From a virus: a DNA stretch of 20,170 nt. Position numbers and translations under genes: made by a program. Below are positions 12,796 to 20,170 of the stretch, piece after piece. Under the pieces are notes generated by a model. It did not search any database. It was not told where the DNA came from and was given only the letters and a program-made list of their open reading frames with translations. Each line of letters opens with the position of its first letter. Within the stretch, counting starts at the first letter, position 1. The DNA lies in the IMG/VR virus record IMGVR_UViG_3300018417_000104, positions 1 to 20,170 of that record; one strand, given 5' to 3'.

Positions 12796-13745
12796 TTTTA
12801 TTTACTGCAGATTGGCATATTAAACTTGGACAAAAGAATGTACCAATAGCTTGGGCGTGCTCAAGGTATAAGATGTTCTTTGAACAAATTTATGAACTTG
12901 AAAAAGACGTTGATTTGCACATCATTGGTGGGGACTTGTTTGACCGAGTCCCCAGCATGGATGAACTTACACTTTACTTTGACTTTGTAAAGGGTGTTTC
13001 AGTAGATACTATTATATTTGATGGTAACCATGAAGCAACACGCAAAAACCAAACATTTTTTACAAATTTAAAAAGAGTTACAGAAGAATTAAATCCTTTT
13101 GTAAAAGTATATACAGAAACTTTCTATAAAGACGATTGGGCAATACTGCCTTATGCAGACTTACATAAAAAACAAAGTATAGAAAATATTAATACAGACG
13201 TACTATTTACTCATGTCAGAGGAGAAATACCACCTCACGTTACACCAGAAGTAAATTTAAAAAGATTTGATAAATTCAAAGTTGTGTTTGCAGGAGACTT
13301 ACACGCACATAGCAACACACAAAGAAATATAGTATACCCTGGAAGTCCTATGACTACAAGTTTTCACAGAAATAATGTTGAGACAGGGTATTTGATGATA
13401 GACGATAATGATGGATTTCAATGGACATGGCATACATTTGATCTACCACAATTAATTCGTAAAACAGTTACAGATCCTAGTGAGATGGTACAAACAGAGT
13501 TTGACCATACAATATATGAAATTGAAGGAGATGTATCAGACTTGAGTAATATCAAGAACAGTGAATTACTAGATAAAAAAGTAATTAAAAGAAAGACAGA
13601 AGCAACTCTAATATTGGACAAAGAAATGACAATAGAAGAAGAACTAGGAGAGTACCTAGGTTATATATTAGAGTTAGATAATGATAAAGTAAAAAACATT
13701 TTAGGAGTATTCAGTGATTACGCTAAAGAAGCTAACGTGGAGTAA
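12792..13745 (+). CDS. gp47/SbcD/Mre11-type recombination nuclease subunit
   Basis: The 317-aa calcineurin-like phosphoesterase has all metal-binding motifs: ADWHI (D7, H9), GGDLFDR (D48), DGNHE (N79, H80), FTHVRGE (H141) and AGDLHAH (H171, H173). With gp46 it forms the complex that resects double-strand ends for recombination-dependent replication. ATG 12792 is chosen over the in-frame ATG 12759 because the protein begins with the first metal-binding strand (MILFTADWHI) and this start makes an ATGA overlap with the peroxiredoxin stop. Length is close to T4 gp47. The last 32 bases overlap the gp46 gene. Confidence 0.9.
   Translation: MILFTADWHIKLGQKNVPIAWACSRYKMFFEQIYELEKDVDLHIIGGDLFDRVPSMDELTLYFDFVKGVSVDTIIFDGNHEATRKNQTFFTNLKRVTEELNPFVKVYTETFYKDDWAILPYADLHKKQSIENINTDVLFTHVRGEIPPHVTPEVNLKRFDKFKVVFAGDLHAHSNTQRNIVYPGSPMTTSFHRNNVETGYLMIDDNDGFQWTWHTFDLPQLIRKTVTDPSEMVQTEFDHTIYEIEGDVSDLSNIKNSELLDKKVIKRKTEATLILDKEMTIEEELGEYLGYILELDNDKVKNILGVFSDYAKEANVE
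13703..13707 (+). promoter_or_regulatory. Ribosome binding site fixing the gp46 start
   Basis: AGGAG, six bases before GTG 13714, lies inside the end of the gp47 gene. It supports a GTG start and a 32-base overlap of the two nuclease subunit genes. Confidence 0.6.
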
Positions 13746-15531
13746 TTGTTTTAGTTATGGTTCGGACAATGAACTTAACCTTGATGAAAGCATAGTAAAC
13801 CAACTAGTTGGAACAAATGGAACAGGAAAAAGTTCAATTCCGTTAATACTTGAAGAAGTATTATTTAATAAAAATTCAAAAGGAATCAAAAAAGCAGACA
13901 TACCAAATCGTGAAGTCAACAAAGGCTATGACATAGGTTTGACTTTTGATGTTGTAGATGATGAGTATGAAATCGAAGTAGTACGCAGAGGAAATATAAA
14001 AGTAAAATTATATAAAAACAAAGAAGATATTTCTAGTCATACAGCAACAAATACATACAAAACACTAGAAAAGATTATTGGTATTGATTTTAAAACTTTT
14101 TCGCAGATTGTATATCAAAATACAAATGCAAGTTTGCAATTTCTTACTGCGACTGACACAAATCGTAAAAGATTCTTAATTGATCTTTTGCAGTTAGATA
14201 ATTATGTAAAATACTTTGAAGTTTTTAAAGATTTATCACGAAATTTGAGTGGAGAAGTTTCAGTCATACAAGGGAAAATTGACACAATTGATAAGTGGTT
14301 ATTAGATAATAAATTGGAAGATACATCACTACTTTCGAAATTAGAACTACCATTTTACTCGGAAGAAGATGAAGAGTCTTTGCGGTCTTTACAATTAGAA
14401 TTCCAAAATATCTCAGAAATTACGAAAAAAATTAACCAAAATAATTTATACAAAAGCCAGTTAGAATCCCTTGATTTAGGCTTTGCGAAAGATTATGTTG
14501 CAAAGAATGAATGGCAAGACACAGAACAGTTAGTAGAAGAAATTGGAGAAATAAAATCAAAAAGTTCGCAAGAAGTACGAATGGTCAAGAAGTATATGGA
14601 CTTGCAGGAATTAGATGCTGCAGGATGTCCAACTTGTGGTCAAGACATAGACATAACATTTATTAAAAAAGAATTACATAAACATCAAACTGCTCGTACA
14701 GCATACTCTGAAAAACTAGAGGAAGCAAACGACAAACTAGCAGACATGAATGCAGCAAATAAAATGCTAAAACAAATGGAGCAGAGAATAAATAGTTGGG
14801 AAGAAGTCTATCGAAGTATAGATCAGACACTTCCTTTACAAGTTCCAGATTCCGAAGAAGTACAAGACAAAATAATTAAATTAAAAGAGAGAATACGTAA
14901 CCGACAAGAAAGAGTAAATGAAGTTATAGCGGAAAACGAAAGAATAGAAAGACATAATACTCGACTCTCCATAATTGAAGAACAACAAAGCGATTTCGAA
15001 GAACAACTACAAGAACTCTCTACAGATATTATAGACGTAGAAGATAAACTTGGTCATGTTGAAATATTGAAAAAAGCATTTAGTACAAATGGACTACTTG
15101 CATATAAAATTGAGAACTTAGTAAAAGATCTCGAAGAATTAACAAACGAATACCTTGCAGACTTATCGGATGGAAGGTTTAGTTTAGAATTTGTTGTCTT
15201 AAATGACAAACTTAATGTAGAAATAGACGATAATGGAAAGTCAGTAGAAATTCTAGCCCTTAGTGCAGGAGAACTCGCAAGAGTTAATACCTCAACACTA
15301 TTAGCAATTAGAAAACTCATGAGTAGCATCTCAAAGTCGAGAATAAATGTACTGTTTCTGGATGAAGTAACAAATGTATTAGATGAACAAGGAAAAGAAA
15401 GACTAGTAGAAATTCTACTGAGAGAGGAAAATTTGAATACTTATATAGTATCACATGGCTGGACACACCCACTATTGTCCAAGATAGAAGTTATAAAAGA
15501 ACAAAAAATTAGTAGGCTCGAACTTGGTTAA
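13714..15531 (+). CDS. gp46/SbcC/Rad50-type recombination ATPase subunit
   Basis: The 605-aa SMC-like protein has Walker A GTNGTGKSS (33-41), a Q-loop region QIVYQNTNAS (131-140), and long charged coiled-coil arms (about 165-300 and 315-450). A zinc hook CPTCG (C305, C308) sits at the apex, the ABC signature is LSAGE (516-520) and Walker B is NVLFLDE (545-551), followed by D-loop and H-switch residues (VSHGW, 579-583). It dimerises through ATP and the hook and drives the gp47 nuclease. The arms are short, as in phage gp46, compared with cellular Rad50. GTG 13714 has a good AGGAG; the stop overlaps the next gene by 8 bases. Confidence 0.93.
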   Translation: MITLKKLTWSNCFSYGSDNELNLDESIVNQLVGTNGTGKSSIPLILEEVLFNKNSKGIKKADIPNREVNKGYDIGLTFDVVDDEYEIEVVRRGNIKVKLYKNKEDISSHTATNTYKTLEKIIGIDFKTFSQIVYQNTNASLQFLTATDTNRKRFLIDLLQLDNYVKYFEVFKDLSRNLSGEVSVIQGKIDTIDKWLLDNKLEDTSLLSKLELPFYSEEDEESLRSLQLEFQNISEITKKINQNNLYKSQLESLDLGFAKDYVAKNEWQDTEQLVEEIGEIKSKSSQEVRMVKKYMDLQELDAAGCPTCGQDIDITFIKKELHKHQTARTAYSEKLEEANDKLADMNAANKMLKQMEQRINSWEEVYRSIDQTLPLQVPDSEEVQDKIIKLKERIRNRQERVNEVIAENERIERHNTRLSIIEEQQSDFEEQLQELSTDIIDVEDKLGHVEILKKAFSTNGLLAYKIENLVKDLEELTNEYLADLSDGRFSLEFVVLNDKLNVEIDDNGKSVEILALSAGELARVNTSTLLAIRKLMSSISKSRINVLFLDEVTNVLDEQGKERLVEILLREENLNTYIVSHGWTHPLLSKIEVIKEQKISRLELG

Positions 15532-16015
15532 TCCTAGACAAAAAGGTCACCGAGGTGAGCAGCAAGTATTATCTATGCTTGAAAGACTTACGAATGAAAA
15601 ATGGGTACAAACTCCAGGATCTGGTAGTGGAAAGATCAAAGGGGATTGCATGGTACCCGATAAAGTAAACTTATTTACTGTTGAAGTCAAATTCTATAAA
15701 GATATTGGTTTCAATAGTAAAATATACACTCAGAAAAGTAATAATCTTTTCAAATGGTGGAGTAAACTTTGTAAACAAGCACAACAAATGGGACAAGAAC
15801 CACTGTTGATATTTAGAGAGAACCACGGAAAGTTCTTTGCAGCAACAGTACGAAAACCAAAAAACACATTGCGGTATATGCACATTGCCTGGCTAGGTGC
15901 TTATATACTAATCGCAGAACACTGGCTAGAAAAAGAGGAGATACAATTTACAAATGGCGATAACATTCTCAGACCTTGGGAGCCCAGCTCCAAGTGGGAA
16001 CTTGCTGATAGTTGA
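15524..16015 (+). CDS. RecB/Hjc-fold nuclease (resolvase-like)
   Basis: The 163-aa product has the layout of small PD-(D/E)XK nucleases. An N-terminal Glu lies in KGHRGEQQVL (E12), D41 in TPGSGSGKIKGD, and the E-x-K pair in FTVEVKFYKD (E54, K56), followed by a helix with Q86 (CKQAQQMGQEPLLIFREN). The TPGSGSG loop with Asp and the VEVK strand recall archaeal Hjc resolvases and related phage endonucleases, so cutting of branched recombination intermediates is a good guess. Neighbours gp46/gp47 and the flap exonuclease support that. The start is TTG 15524 with AGTAGG upstream. The gene's last 62 bases overlap the exonuclease gene, the longest overlap in the window. Confidence 0.7.
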   Translation: MVNPRQKGHRGEQQVLSMLERLTNEKWVQTPGSGSGKIKGDCMVPDKVNLFTVEVKFYKDIGFNSKIYTQKSNNLFKWWSKLCKQAQQMGQEPLLIFRENHGKFFAATVRKPKNTLRYMHIAWLGAYILIAEHWLEKEEIQFTNGDNILRPWEPSSKWELADS

Positions 16016-16802
16016 TAGTCTCAATATAGCATTTAGATGGAAACATCAAGGTGTAACAGACTTCAAATATGATTATGTCCGAACAATAGAAAGTTTAGCA
16101 AAATCATACAACGCAGGTACGATTGTAATTACTGCTGATGGTGGTAGTTCATATCGTAAAAATATATTCCCCGAATATAAGGCAAACAGAAAAGAAAAAT
16201 ATGCAGAACAAACTCCTCAAGAAGAAAAAGAGTTTGCTATGTTTATGGCAGAGTTTAGTAATACTTTAACATTACTGAAAGAAAAATATCCAGTATTTCA
16301 ATTCAAGGGAGTTGAGGCTGATGATATTGCAGCATACATTAGTATGAATTTAGATAAGTACGGACTAGACGAATGTTGGATGATATCATCTGATAAAGAC
16401 TGGGACTTACTTATTAACGATAGAGTTTCTCGTTTTAGTACAGTTACTAGAAAAGAAACTACAATACACAATTGGGATGAACATTATGATTTTGATATTC
16501 CTGATTATATAACATTCAAATGTCTGACTGGCGACAAGGGGGACAATGTTCCAGGTATCCCTGGAATTGGTCCAAAGCGCGCAGTGCAGCTAATGGAACA
16601 ATATGGAGACGTTTTCGATATCTATGATGCTTGCCCAATAGACGGAAAGTATAAATATATTCAAAGCCTCAACGAAAATGCAGAACAACTTCTAGTAAAC
16701 GTTGAGCTTATGGATTTAATTACTTACTCAGAGGAAGCAATAGGAAAAGAAAACACAGAAGTTATTAATACAACTTTAAAAAGGCACTTAAATGAAAATT
16801 GA
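15954..16802 (+). CDS. 5'-3' exonuclease / flap endonuclease
   Basis: The 282-aa FEN-family protein shows the acidic metal sites of PolI-type 5' nucleases: D21 (LLIVDSLN), D62 (ITADGG), E121/D123/D124 (VEADDIAAYI), D147/D149 (SSDKDWDLL), and D194/D197 (TGDKGDNVPG). A helix-three-turn-helix, GIPGIGPKRAVQLMEQYG (201-218), contacts DNA. It removes RNA primers and flaps, supplying the domain absent from the family A polymerase. ATG 15954 is used; AGGAG at 15936-15940 is 13 bases upstream, slightly far, and translation may be coupled to the overlapping nuclease gene. Its stop overlaps nrdA by 11 bases. Confidence 0.92.
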   Translation: MAITFSDLGSPAPSGNLLIVDSLNIAFRWKHQGVTDFKYDYVRTIESLAKSYNAGTIVITADGGSSYRKNIFPEYKANRKEKYAEQTPQEEKEFAMFMAEFSNTLTLLKEKYPVFQFKGVEADDIAAYISMNLDKYGLDECWMISSDKDWDLLINDRVSRFSTVTRKETTIHNWDEHYDFDIPDYITFKCLTGDKGDNVPGIPGIGPKRAVQLMEQYGDVFDIYDACPIDGKYKYIQSLNENAEQLLVNVELMDLITYSEEAIGKENTEVINTTLKRHLNEN

Positions 16803-18552
16803 TTTTACAAAAGACAAACTTCTTACAGAGTTTAGTCTTAAAACACTAGAAGATAGGTACATGATTGGCGACGAAAGTAGTCCTCAAGAGGCTTTCGCTC
16901 GAGCAGCAAAAGCTTTCGCAGATGATGAAGATCATGCACAAAGACTATATGATTACGCAAGTAATTTATGGTTTATGTTTTCTACCCCTGTACTTTCAAA
17001 TGGTGGTACAGAACGAGGTATGCCTATCTCATGTTTTCTTAATTATGTAGAAGATAGTCGAGAAGGTATTACAGAACACTACACAGAAAACGCTTATCTA
17101 TCATCTTTTGGTGGTGGTATAGGTGGATCATGGAGTGCAGTTCGTTCACAAGGAACAAGAACCTCAAAAGGTTCAGAGTCCACAGGTGCAATTCCTTTTA
17201 TGAAAGTAGTAGATGCAGAGATGCTCGCTTTTTCACAAGGAGTCACTAGAAGAGGTAGTTATGCAGGTTACTTACATATTACTCACCCTGAGATAGAAGA
17301 ATTTTTAGATATTCGAAAAGCAACGGGCGGGGACATCAATCGTAAGTGCACCAATCTACACCACGGAATAGTTATAAATGATAAATTTATGGAAACTATA
17401 CACCGTGCAACAAAAGAAGAAAACTTTGATGATAGTTGGGAACTTATTGATCCTCACACTCAAGAAGTTAAAAAAGTAGTGTCAGCAAGAACACTATGGG
17501 TAAAATTATTACAGAATAGAATGGAGACAGGCGAACCCTATCTTATGTTTGAAGATGCTGTAAATCAAGATTTACCCGAATTTCAAAAGAAGAAAGGTCT
17601 CTATGTAAATCATAGTAATCTTTGTTCTGAAATCACTCTTGCTACAAATGAAGAAAGAACAGCAGTATGTTGTCTATCAAGTGTAAATCTCGAATACTTT
17701 GATGAATGGTCAAAGATTCCAGCATTTATACCAGACTTAGTACGAATGTTAGATAATGTATTACAATTCTTTATTGATAATGCACCTAGTCAAATGGAAA
17801 GAGCAAAGTACAGTGCTATGAGGGAGAGAAGTATTGGACTTGGAGCTATGGGATTCCATGCATATTTGCAAAGGAATAGTATACCTTTTGAAAGTATTGG
17901 AGCAAGTGCCGTAAACTTTACAATGTTTAAGCACATCAAAGAAGATGCATTACAAGAAACTCGTAGACTTGCTGTTGAAAGAGGAGCGTGTCCTGATGAT
18001 GATAGTTGCGAAGTAAGAAACGCACATTTATTAGCGATTGCTCCAAATGCCAGTTCTAGTATTATTTGCGGAAATACTTCTCCAAGTATTGAACCTTTTC
18101 GTGCCAATGCTTACACTCAGAAAACAAAGAGTGGATCATTTTTACAGAAGAACAAATACTTAGAAGCTCTACTCGAAAAGAAAGAAGCAAACACAGAAGC
18201 TGTGTGGAGAGATATTGTCTCAAATAAAGGAAGTGTACAACATCTTGAAATACTTACACCAGAAGAAAAAGAAGTCTTTAAGACTGCAGTAGAAATAAAT
18301 CAAGCTTGGGTAGTGGAACACGCTGCTCAAAGACAAGAGTTTATTTGTCAGTCTCAAAGTGTAAACTTATTTTTTCCACCTGATGTGAGTAAGGGGGATC
18401 TTCATAATGTACATATGCTGGCATGGGCAAAGAATTTAAAAACGTTATATTATCTAAGAAGTGAGGCAATTAGCCGAGCAGATAATGTATCAAATCAAGT
18501 AAAAAGGGAAATAATCTTTGAACAAGAAGATTGTTTAGCGTGCGAGGGATAA
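16792..18552 (+). CDS. nrdA: Class I ribonucleotide reductase, alpha subunit (no ATP cone)
   Basis: The 586-aa catalytic subunit reduces ribonucleotides to deoxyribonucleotides. The active site is N276-x-C278-x-E280 (SNLCSEI), with redox cysteines C81 (PISCFLN) and C293 (VCCLSS). The radical-transfer tyrosines Y553/Y554 (TLYYLRSE) and the C-terminal CxxC shuttle (CLACEG, C581/C584) are also present. It is much shorter than E. coli NrdA (761 aa), mainly because the N-terminal ATP-cone that senses dATP is absent, so overall dATP inhibition should be lost, as in many phage reductases. The specificity-site region SFGGGIGGSWSAVRSQG is kept. ATG 16792 follows AAAAAGG; the stop TAA shares a base with the nrdB ATG. 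Confidence 0.95.
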   Translation: MKIDFTKDKLLTEFSLKTLEDRYMIGDESSPQEAFARAAKAFADDEDHAQRLYDYASNLWFMFSTPVLSNGGTERGMPISCFLNYVEDSREGITEHYTENAYLSSFGGGIGGSWSAVRSQGTRTSKGSESTGAIPFMKVVDAEMLAFSQGVTRRGSYAGYLHITHPEIEEFLDIRKATGGDINRKCTNLHHGIVINDKFMETIHRATKEENFDDSWELIDPHTQEVKKVVSARTLWVKLLQNRMETGEPYLMFEDAVNQDLPEFQKKKGLYVNHSNLCSEITLATNEERTAVCCLSSVNLEYFDEWSKIPAFIPDLVRMLDNVLQFFIDNAPSQMERAKYSAMRERSIGLGAMGFHAYLQRNSIPFESIGASAVNFTMFKHIKEDALQETRRLAVERGACPDDDSCEVRNAHLLAIAPNASSSIICGNTSPSIEPFRANAYTQKTKSGSFLQKNKYLEALLEKKEANTEAVWRDIVSNKGSVQHLEILTPEEKEVFKTAVEINQAWVVEHAAQRQEFICQSQSVNLFFPPDVSKGDLHNVHMLAWAKNLKTLYYLRSEAISRADNVSNQVKREIIFEQEDCLACEG

Positions 18553-19511
18553 TGAGTTTATTAGATGAAAGAAACTTTTATAAGCCGTTTGATTATGGTT
18601 GGGCTTATGAAGCATATAAAAAACAAAACCAGATGCACTGGATGCCCGAAGAAGTTCCTCTACAGGACGACATTCGAGACTACAAAGAAAAATTAACACC
18701 TGCAAATAGAGCCTTAGTAGATAATATATTTAGGTTCTTTACACAGGCAGATGTTGATGTTTGTTGTGGTTATGCAAAACACTACTTACCAACATTCAAA
18801 GCTCCTGAAGTAAGAATGATGTTAGTATCTTTTGCAGCAATGGAGGCAGTGCATCAAGATGCTTATTCTTTGCTATTGGAAACACTAGGAAAAGAAGAAG
18901 AAATCTACAAAGAATTCATGGATATACAAGAAATGGTAGAGAAACATGAGTATTTATCAGACTTTAGTATGAATTCGAAACATGATATTGCGAAAACTAT
19001 GGCAGTATATAGTGGATTTACAGAGGGAGTACAATTATTTAGTAGTTTTGCTATATTATTGAATTATCCTCGACATAATTTAATGAAAGGTATGGGACAG
19101 ATTGTTACATGGTCAATACGAGACGAAACTCTCCATGTTGAGAATGTATCAAAACTTTTTAGAACTTTTATTGCAGAGAATCCTGAGATATGGACAGATA
19201 AGTTAAAGTATGAAATCTACTGCGCTGCAGAACGAGTTGTTGAACTAGAAGATAAGTTCATTGATATTTGTTTTGATAAAGCAGAGATTCCAGATTTAAC
19301 AGCAGCAGAAGTAAAAGAATATATTCGTTACATTGCTGACAGAAGATTATTAGGATTAGGAATGAAGAATATTTTTCATAGTGACGAGAATCCGTTACCA
19401 TGGATTGATATGCAAGTAAATGCAGTTGAGCATACAAACTTTTTTGAAAACCGTGCTACTGAGTATGCAAAAAGCAGTACACAAGGAAATTGGCAAGATA
19501 TTTTTAAATAG
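18552..19511 (+). CDS. nrdB: Class I ribonucleotide reductase, beta subunit
   Basis: The 319-aa radical-generating subunit has a full set of metal ligands by alignment with E. coli NrdB: D67 (TQADVD), E98 and H101 (MEAVHQDAY), E158 (GFTEGVQLF), and E192/H195 (RDETLHVEN). The radical tyrosine is Y105, seven residues after E98. All are present, so an ordinary di-metal/tyrosyl radical enzyme is expected rather than a metal-free type. It supplies the radical to NrdA through its C-terminal tail (GNWQDIFK). ATG 18552 overlaps the nrdA stop by one base (TAATG) and gives the usual length; the in-frame extension to 18531 lies in nrdA coding sequence. The stop TAG is part of the next AGGAG. Confidence 0.95.
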   Translation: MSLLDERNFYKPFDYGWAYEAYKKQNQMHWMPEEVPLQDDIRDYKEKLTPANRALVDNIFRFFTQADVDVCCGYAKHYLPTFKAPEVRMMLVSFAAMEAVHQDAYSLLLETLGKEEEIYKEFMDIQEMVEKHEYLSDFSMNSKHDIAKTMAVYSGFTEGVQLFSSFAILLNYPRHNLMKGMGQIVTWSIRDETLHVENVSKLFRTFIAENPEIWTDKLKYEIYCAAERVVELEDKFIDICFDKAEIPDLTAAEVKEYIRYIADRRLLGLGMKNIFHSDENPLPWIDMQVNAVEHTNFFENRATEYAKSSTQGNWQDIFK

Positions 19512-19520
19512 GAGAAAATA

Positions 19521-19751
19521 ATGAGTCCACAAGTAACAAATGAAGAACCGATTCTAGAAATGGATGGTAAAAAATATGTCATTTCTGAACTTTCGGATAA
19601 TGCAAAGTATTTTGTAGGAGCTTTGAACAATATTCAAGTAAAAATGAATCAATTAAAAGTTGAACAAGATACATTGACACTTGCTCAAGAGGGATTTACT
19701 TCTCGATTGAAACAAGAAGTTGAAAAACCTTCGGAAGAAGATTCAGAATAA
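19521..19751 (+). CDS. Small DUF6447-like phage protein, 76 aa
   Basis: The product has a short acidic N-terminus, an EMDGKKYVISELSDNAKYF box (about 13-31), a helical ALNNIQVKMNQLKVEQDTL segment (34-52) likely to form a coiled coil, and an acidic tail (KPSEEDSE). The 'DGKxYxIxxLSDxAK' pattern followed by a helix matches a small family common in cyanophage and marine phage genomes (DUF6447 as I recall it), of unknown function. A clear AGGAG (19510-19514), fused to the nrdB stop, precedes ATG 19521. It is the last gene before the strong terminator. Confidence 0.75.
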   Translation: MSPQVTNEEPILEMDGKKYVISELSDNAKYFVGALNNIQVKMNQLKVEQDTLTLAQEGFTSRLKQEVEKPSEEDSE

Positions 19752-19753
19752 CG

Positions 19754-19778
19754 AAAGGGGCTTTAAGCCCCTTTTTTA
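19754..19778 (+). terminator. Intrinsic terminator closing the + strand block
   Basis: AAAGGGGCT (19754-19762) pairs with AGCCCCTTT, with a short TTA loop, followed by six consecutive T. It starts a few bases after the stop of the small gene at 19521 and is a textbook rho-independent terminator. The stop codon of the converging - strand gene (TTA on this strand, 19776-19778) lies in the T run. On the - strand the same hairpin is followed by only three T. Confidence 0.92.
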
Positions 19779-20170
19779 TTGTCTTTTAGCATGAACAATT
19801 CTTTGTTCATAGTTTTCAAAATGCTTAGGATCACTAAAATGTATATCGCAAGCAACAGACAGTCTTGGTTCATCCTTTATGTTTTCTTTTACTCCATGCC
19901 AAAGGTGGCAATCAATTAAATGCAACTCCCCTACATTATTAGGAATATGACCTACATCATCATAAAAAGTAAAACAATTATCAGGTCCTGAGATAAAAAT
20001 GTTACAAGCATAAAATATATTTTCAGGATGACCATGATTGTGCATAGGTATTCCTTCGCCTTTATTCAGAATATTAACCCAACATTGAATCCAAAATTCA
20101 TCTTCATCTTGCATAATTGGTAAGTCAAAAAACTTTTTTGTTATATCAATTTCAGGTATGTAATTTAAAA
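19776..20170 (-). CDS. 2OG-Fe(II) oxygenase-like protein, C-terminal part (partial)
   Basis: This gene converges on the + strand block. Its frame stays open to the right edge (residues LNYIPEIDITKKFFDLPIMQ precede the first in-window Met), so the 5' end lies outside; about 131 residues are visible. The pattern WIQCWVNILNKGEGIPMHNH, then GHPENIFYACNIFISGP, FTFYDD, HLIDCHLWHGV and DEPRLSVACDIHF resembles a group of putative phage 2OG-Fe(II) oxygenases. The HNHGH cluster and the His of LWHGV are candidate iron ligands, and Arg of PRLSVA may bind 2-oxoglutarate. It differs from the oxygenase at 8211 and may belong to a structural or late module read from the other strand. Confidence 0.7.
   Translation of the reverse strand, partial: LNYIPEIDITKKFFDLPIMQDEDEFWIQCWVNILNKGEGIPMHNHGHPENIFYACNIFISGPDNCFTFYDDVGHIPNNVGELHLIDCHLWHGVKENIKDEPRLSVACDIHFSDPKHFENYEQRIVHAKRQ

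Noticed and set aside
18531-18551. N-terminal extension of nrdB
   Set aside because: It overlaps the CxxC tail of nrdA; ATG 18552 gives a normal length and a TAATG junction.
1-20170. tRNA genes, CRISPR arrays, integrase or attachment sites
   Set aside because: No cloverleaf, regularly spaced repeat or recombinase motif was seen; this is by reading only, not by a dedicated search.

Overview
The window is a compact, AT-rich (roughly one third G+C by eye) piece of a tailed-phage genome carrying most of the DNA replication, recombination and nucleotide-supply genes. Nearly every base is coding. All genes up to about 19.75 kb lie on the + strand, most neighbours overlap by 1-62 bases (often ATGA or stop/RBS fusions), and no rRNA, tRNA, integrase or CRISPR array is visible. 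The gene set (family A DNA polymerase, DnaB-type helicase, zinc/TOPRIM primase, UvsW-like helicase, gp32-like SSB, gp47/gp46 recombination nuclease, flap exonuclease, class I ribonucleotide reductase, 2OG-Fe(II) oxygenases, a peroxiredoxin) points to a lytic marine-type Caudoviricetes phage. It mixes T4-like recombination genes with a T7/T5/SPO1-like PolA replisome. The host cannot be read from the sequence; a marine proteobacterium is a guess from composition and gene content.

Layout. 1-789: the tail of a membrane peptide gene, two small unknown genes and a GIY-YIG/T5orf172-like gene. 786-2370: a self-contained transcription unit with a near-consensus sigma70-type promoter, a stand-alone C-terminal half of an NAD-dependent DNA ligase (zinc finger, helix-hairpin-helix, BRCT, no adenylation domain), a protein of four Myb-like repeats, and a 24-bp perfect palindrome that probably terminates transcription. 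2402-7748: replisome block with helicase, three accessory genes (tiny protein, two-TM membrane protein, ParB-like protein), primase and PolA. The polymerase carries an N-terminal segment resembling a degenerate uracil-DNA glycosylase fold. 7735-9954: an unknown protein, a 2OG-Fe(II) oxygenase, an acidic Api92-like protein and a P-loop kinase-like protein. 9935-13745: UvsW-like SF2 helicase, a second consensus promoter, an unknown protein, SSB, peroxiredoxin and gp47. 13714-16802: gp46, a Hjc/RecB-fold nuclease and a 5'-3' exonuclease that supplies the activity missing from PolA. 16792-19751: NrdA without the ATP cone, NrdB, and a small DUF6447-like protein, closed by a strong intrinsic terminator. 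A converging - strand oxygenase-like gene runs off the right edge.

Together the genes form a near-complete replication fork plus recombination-dependent repair and dNTP synthesis. The most unusual features are the ligase half-gene paired with the Myb-repeat protein under its own promoter, the UDG-like extension and altered motif A of the polymerase, and a promoter whose -10 box directly abuts a start codon.
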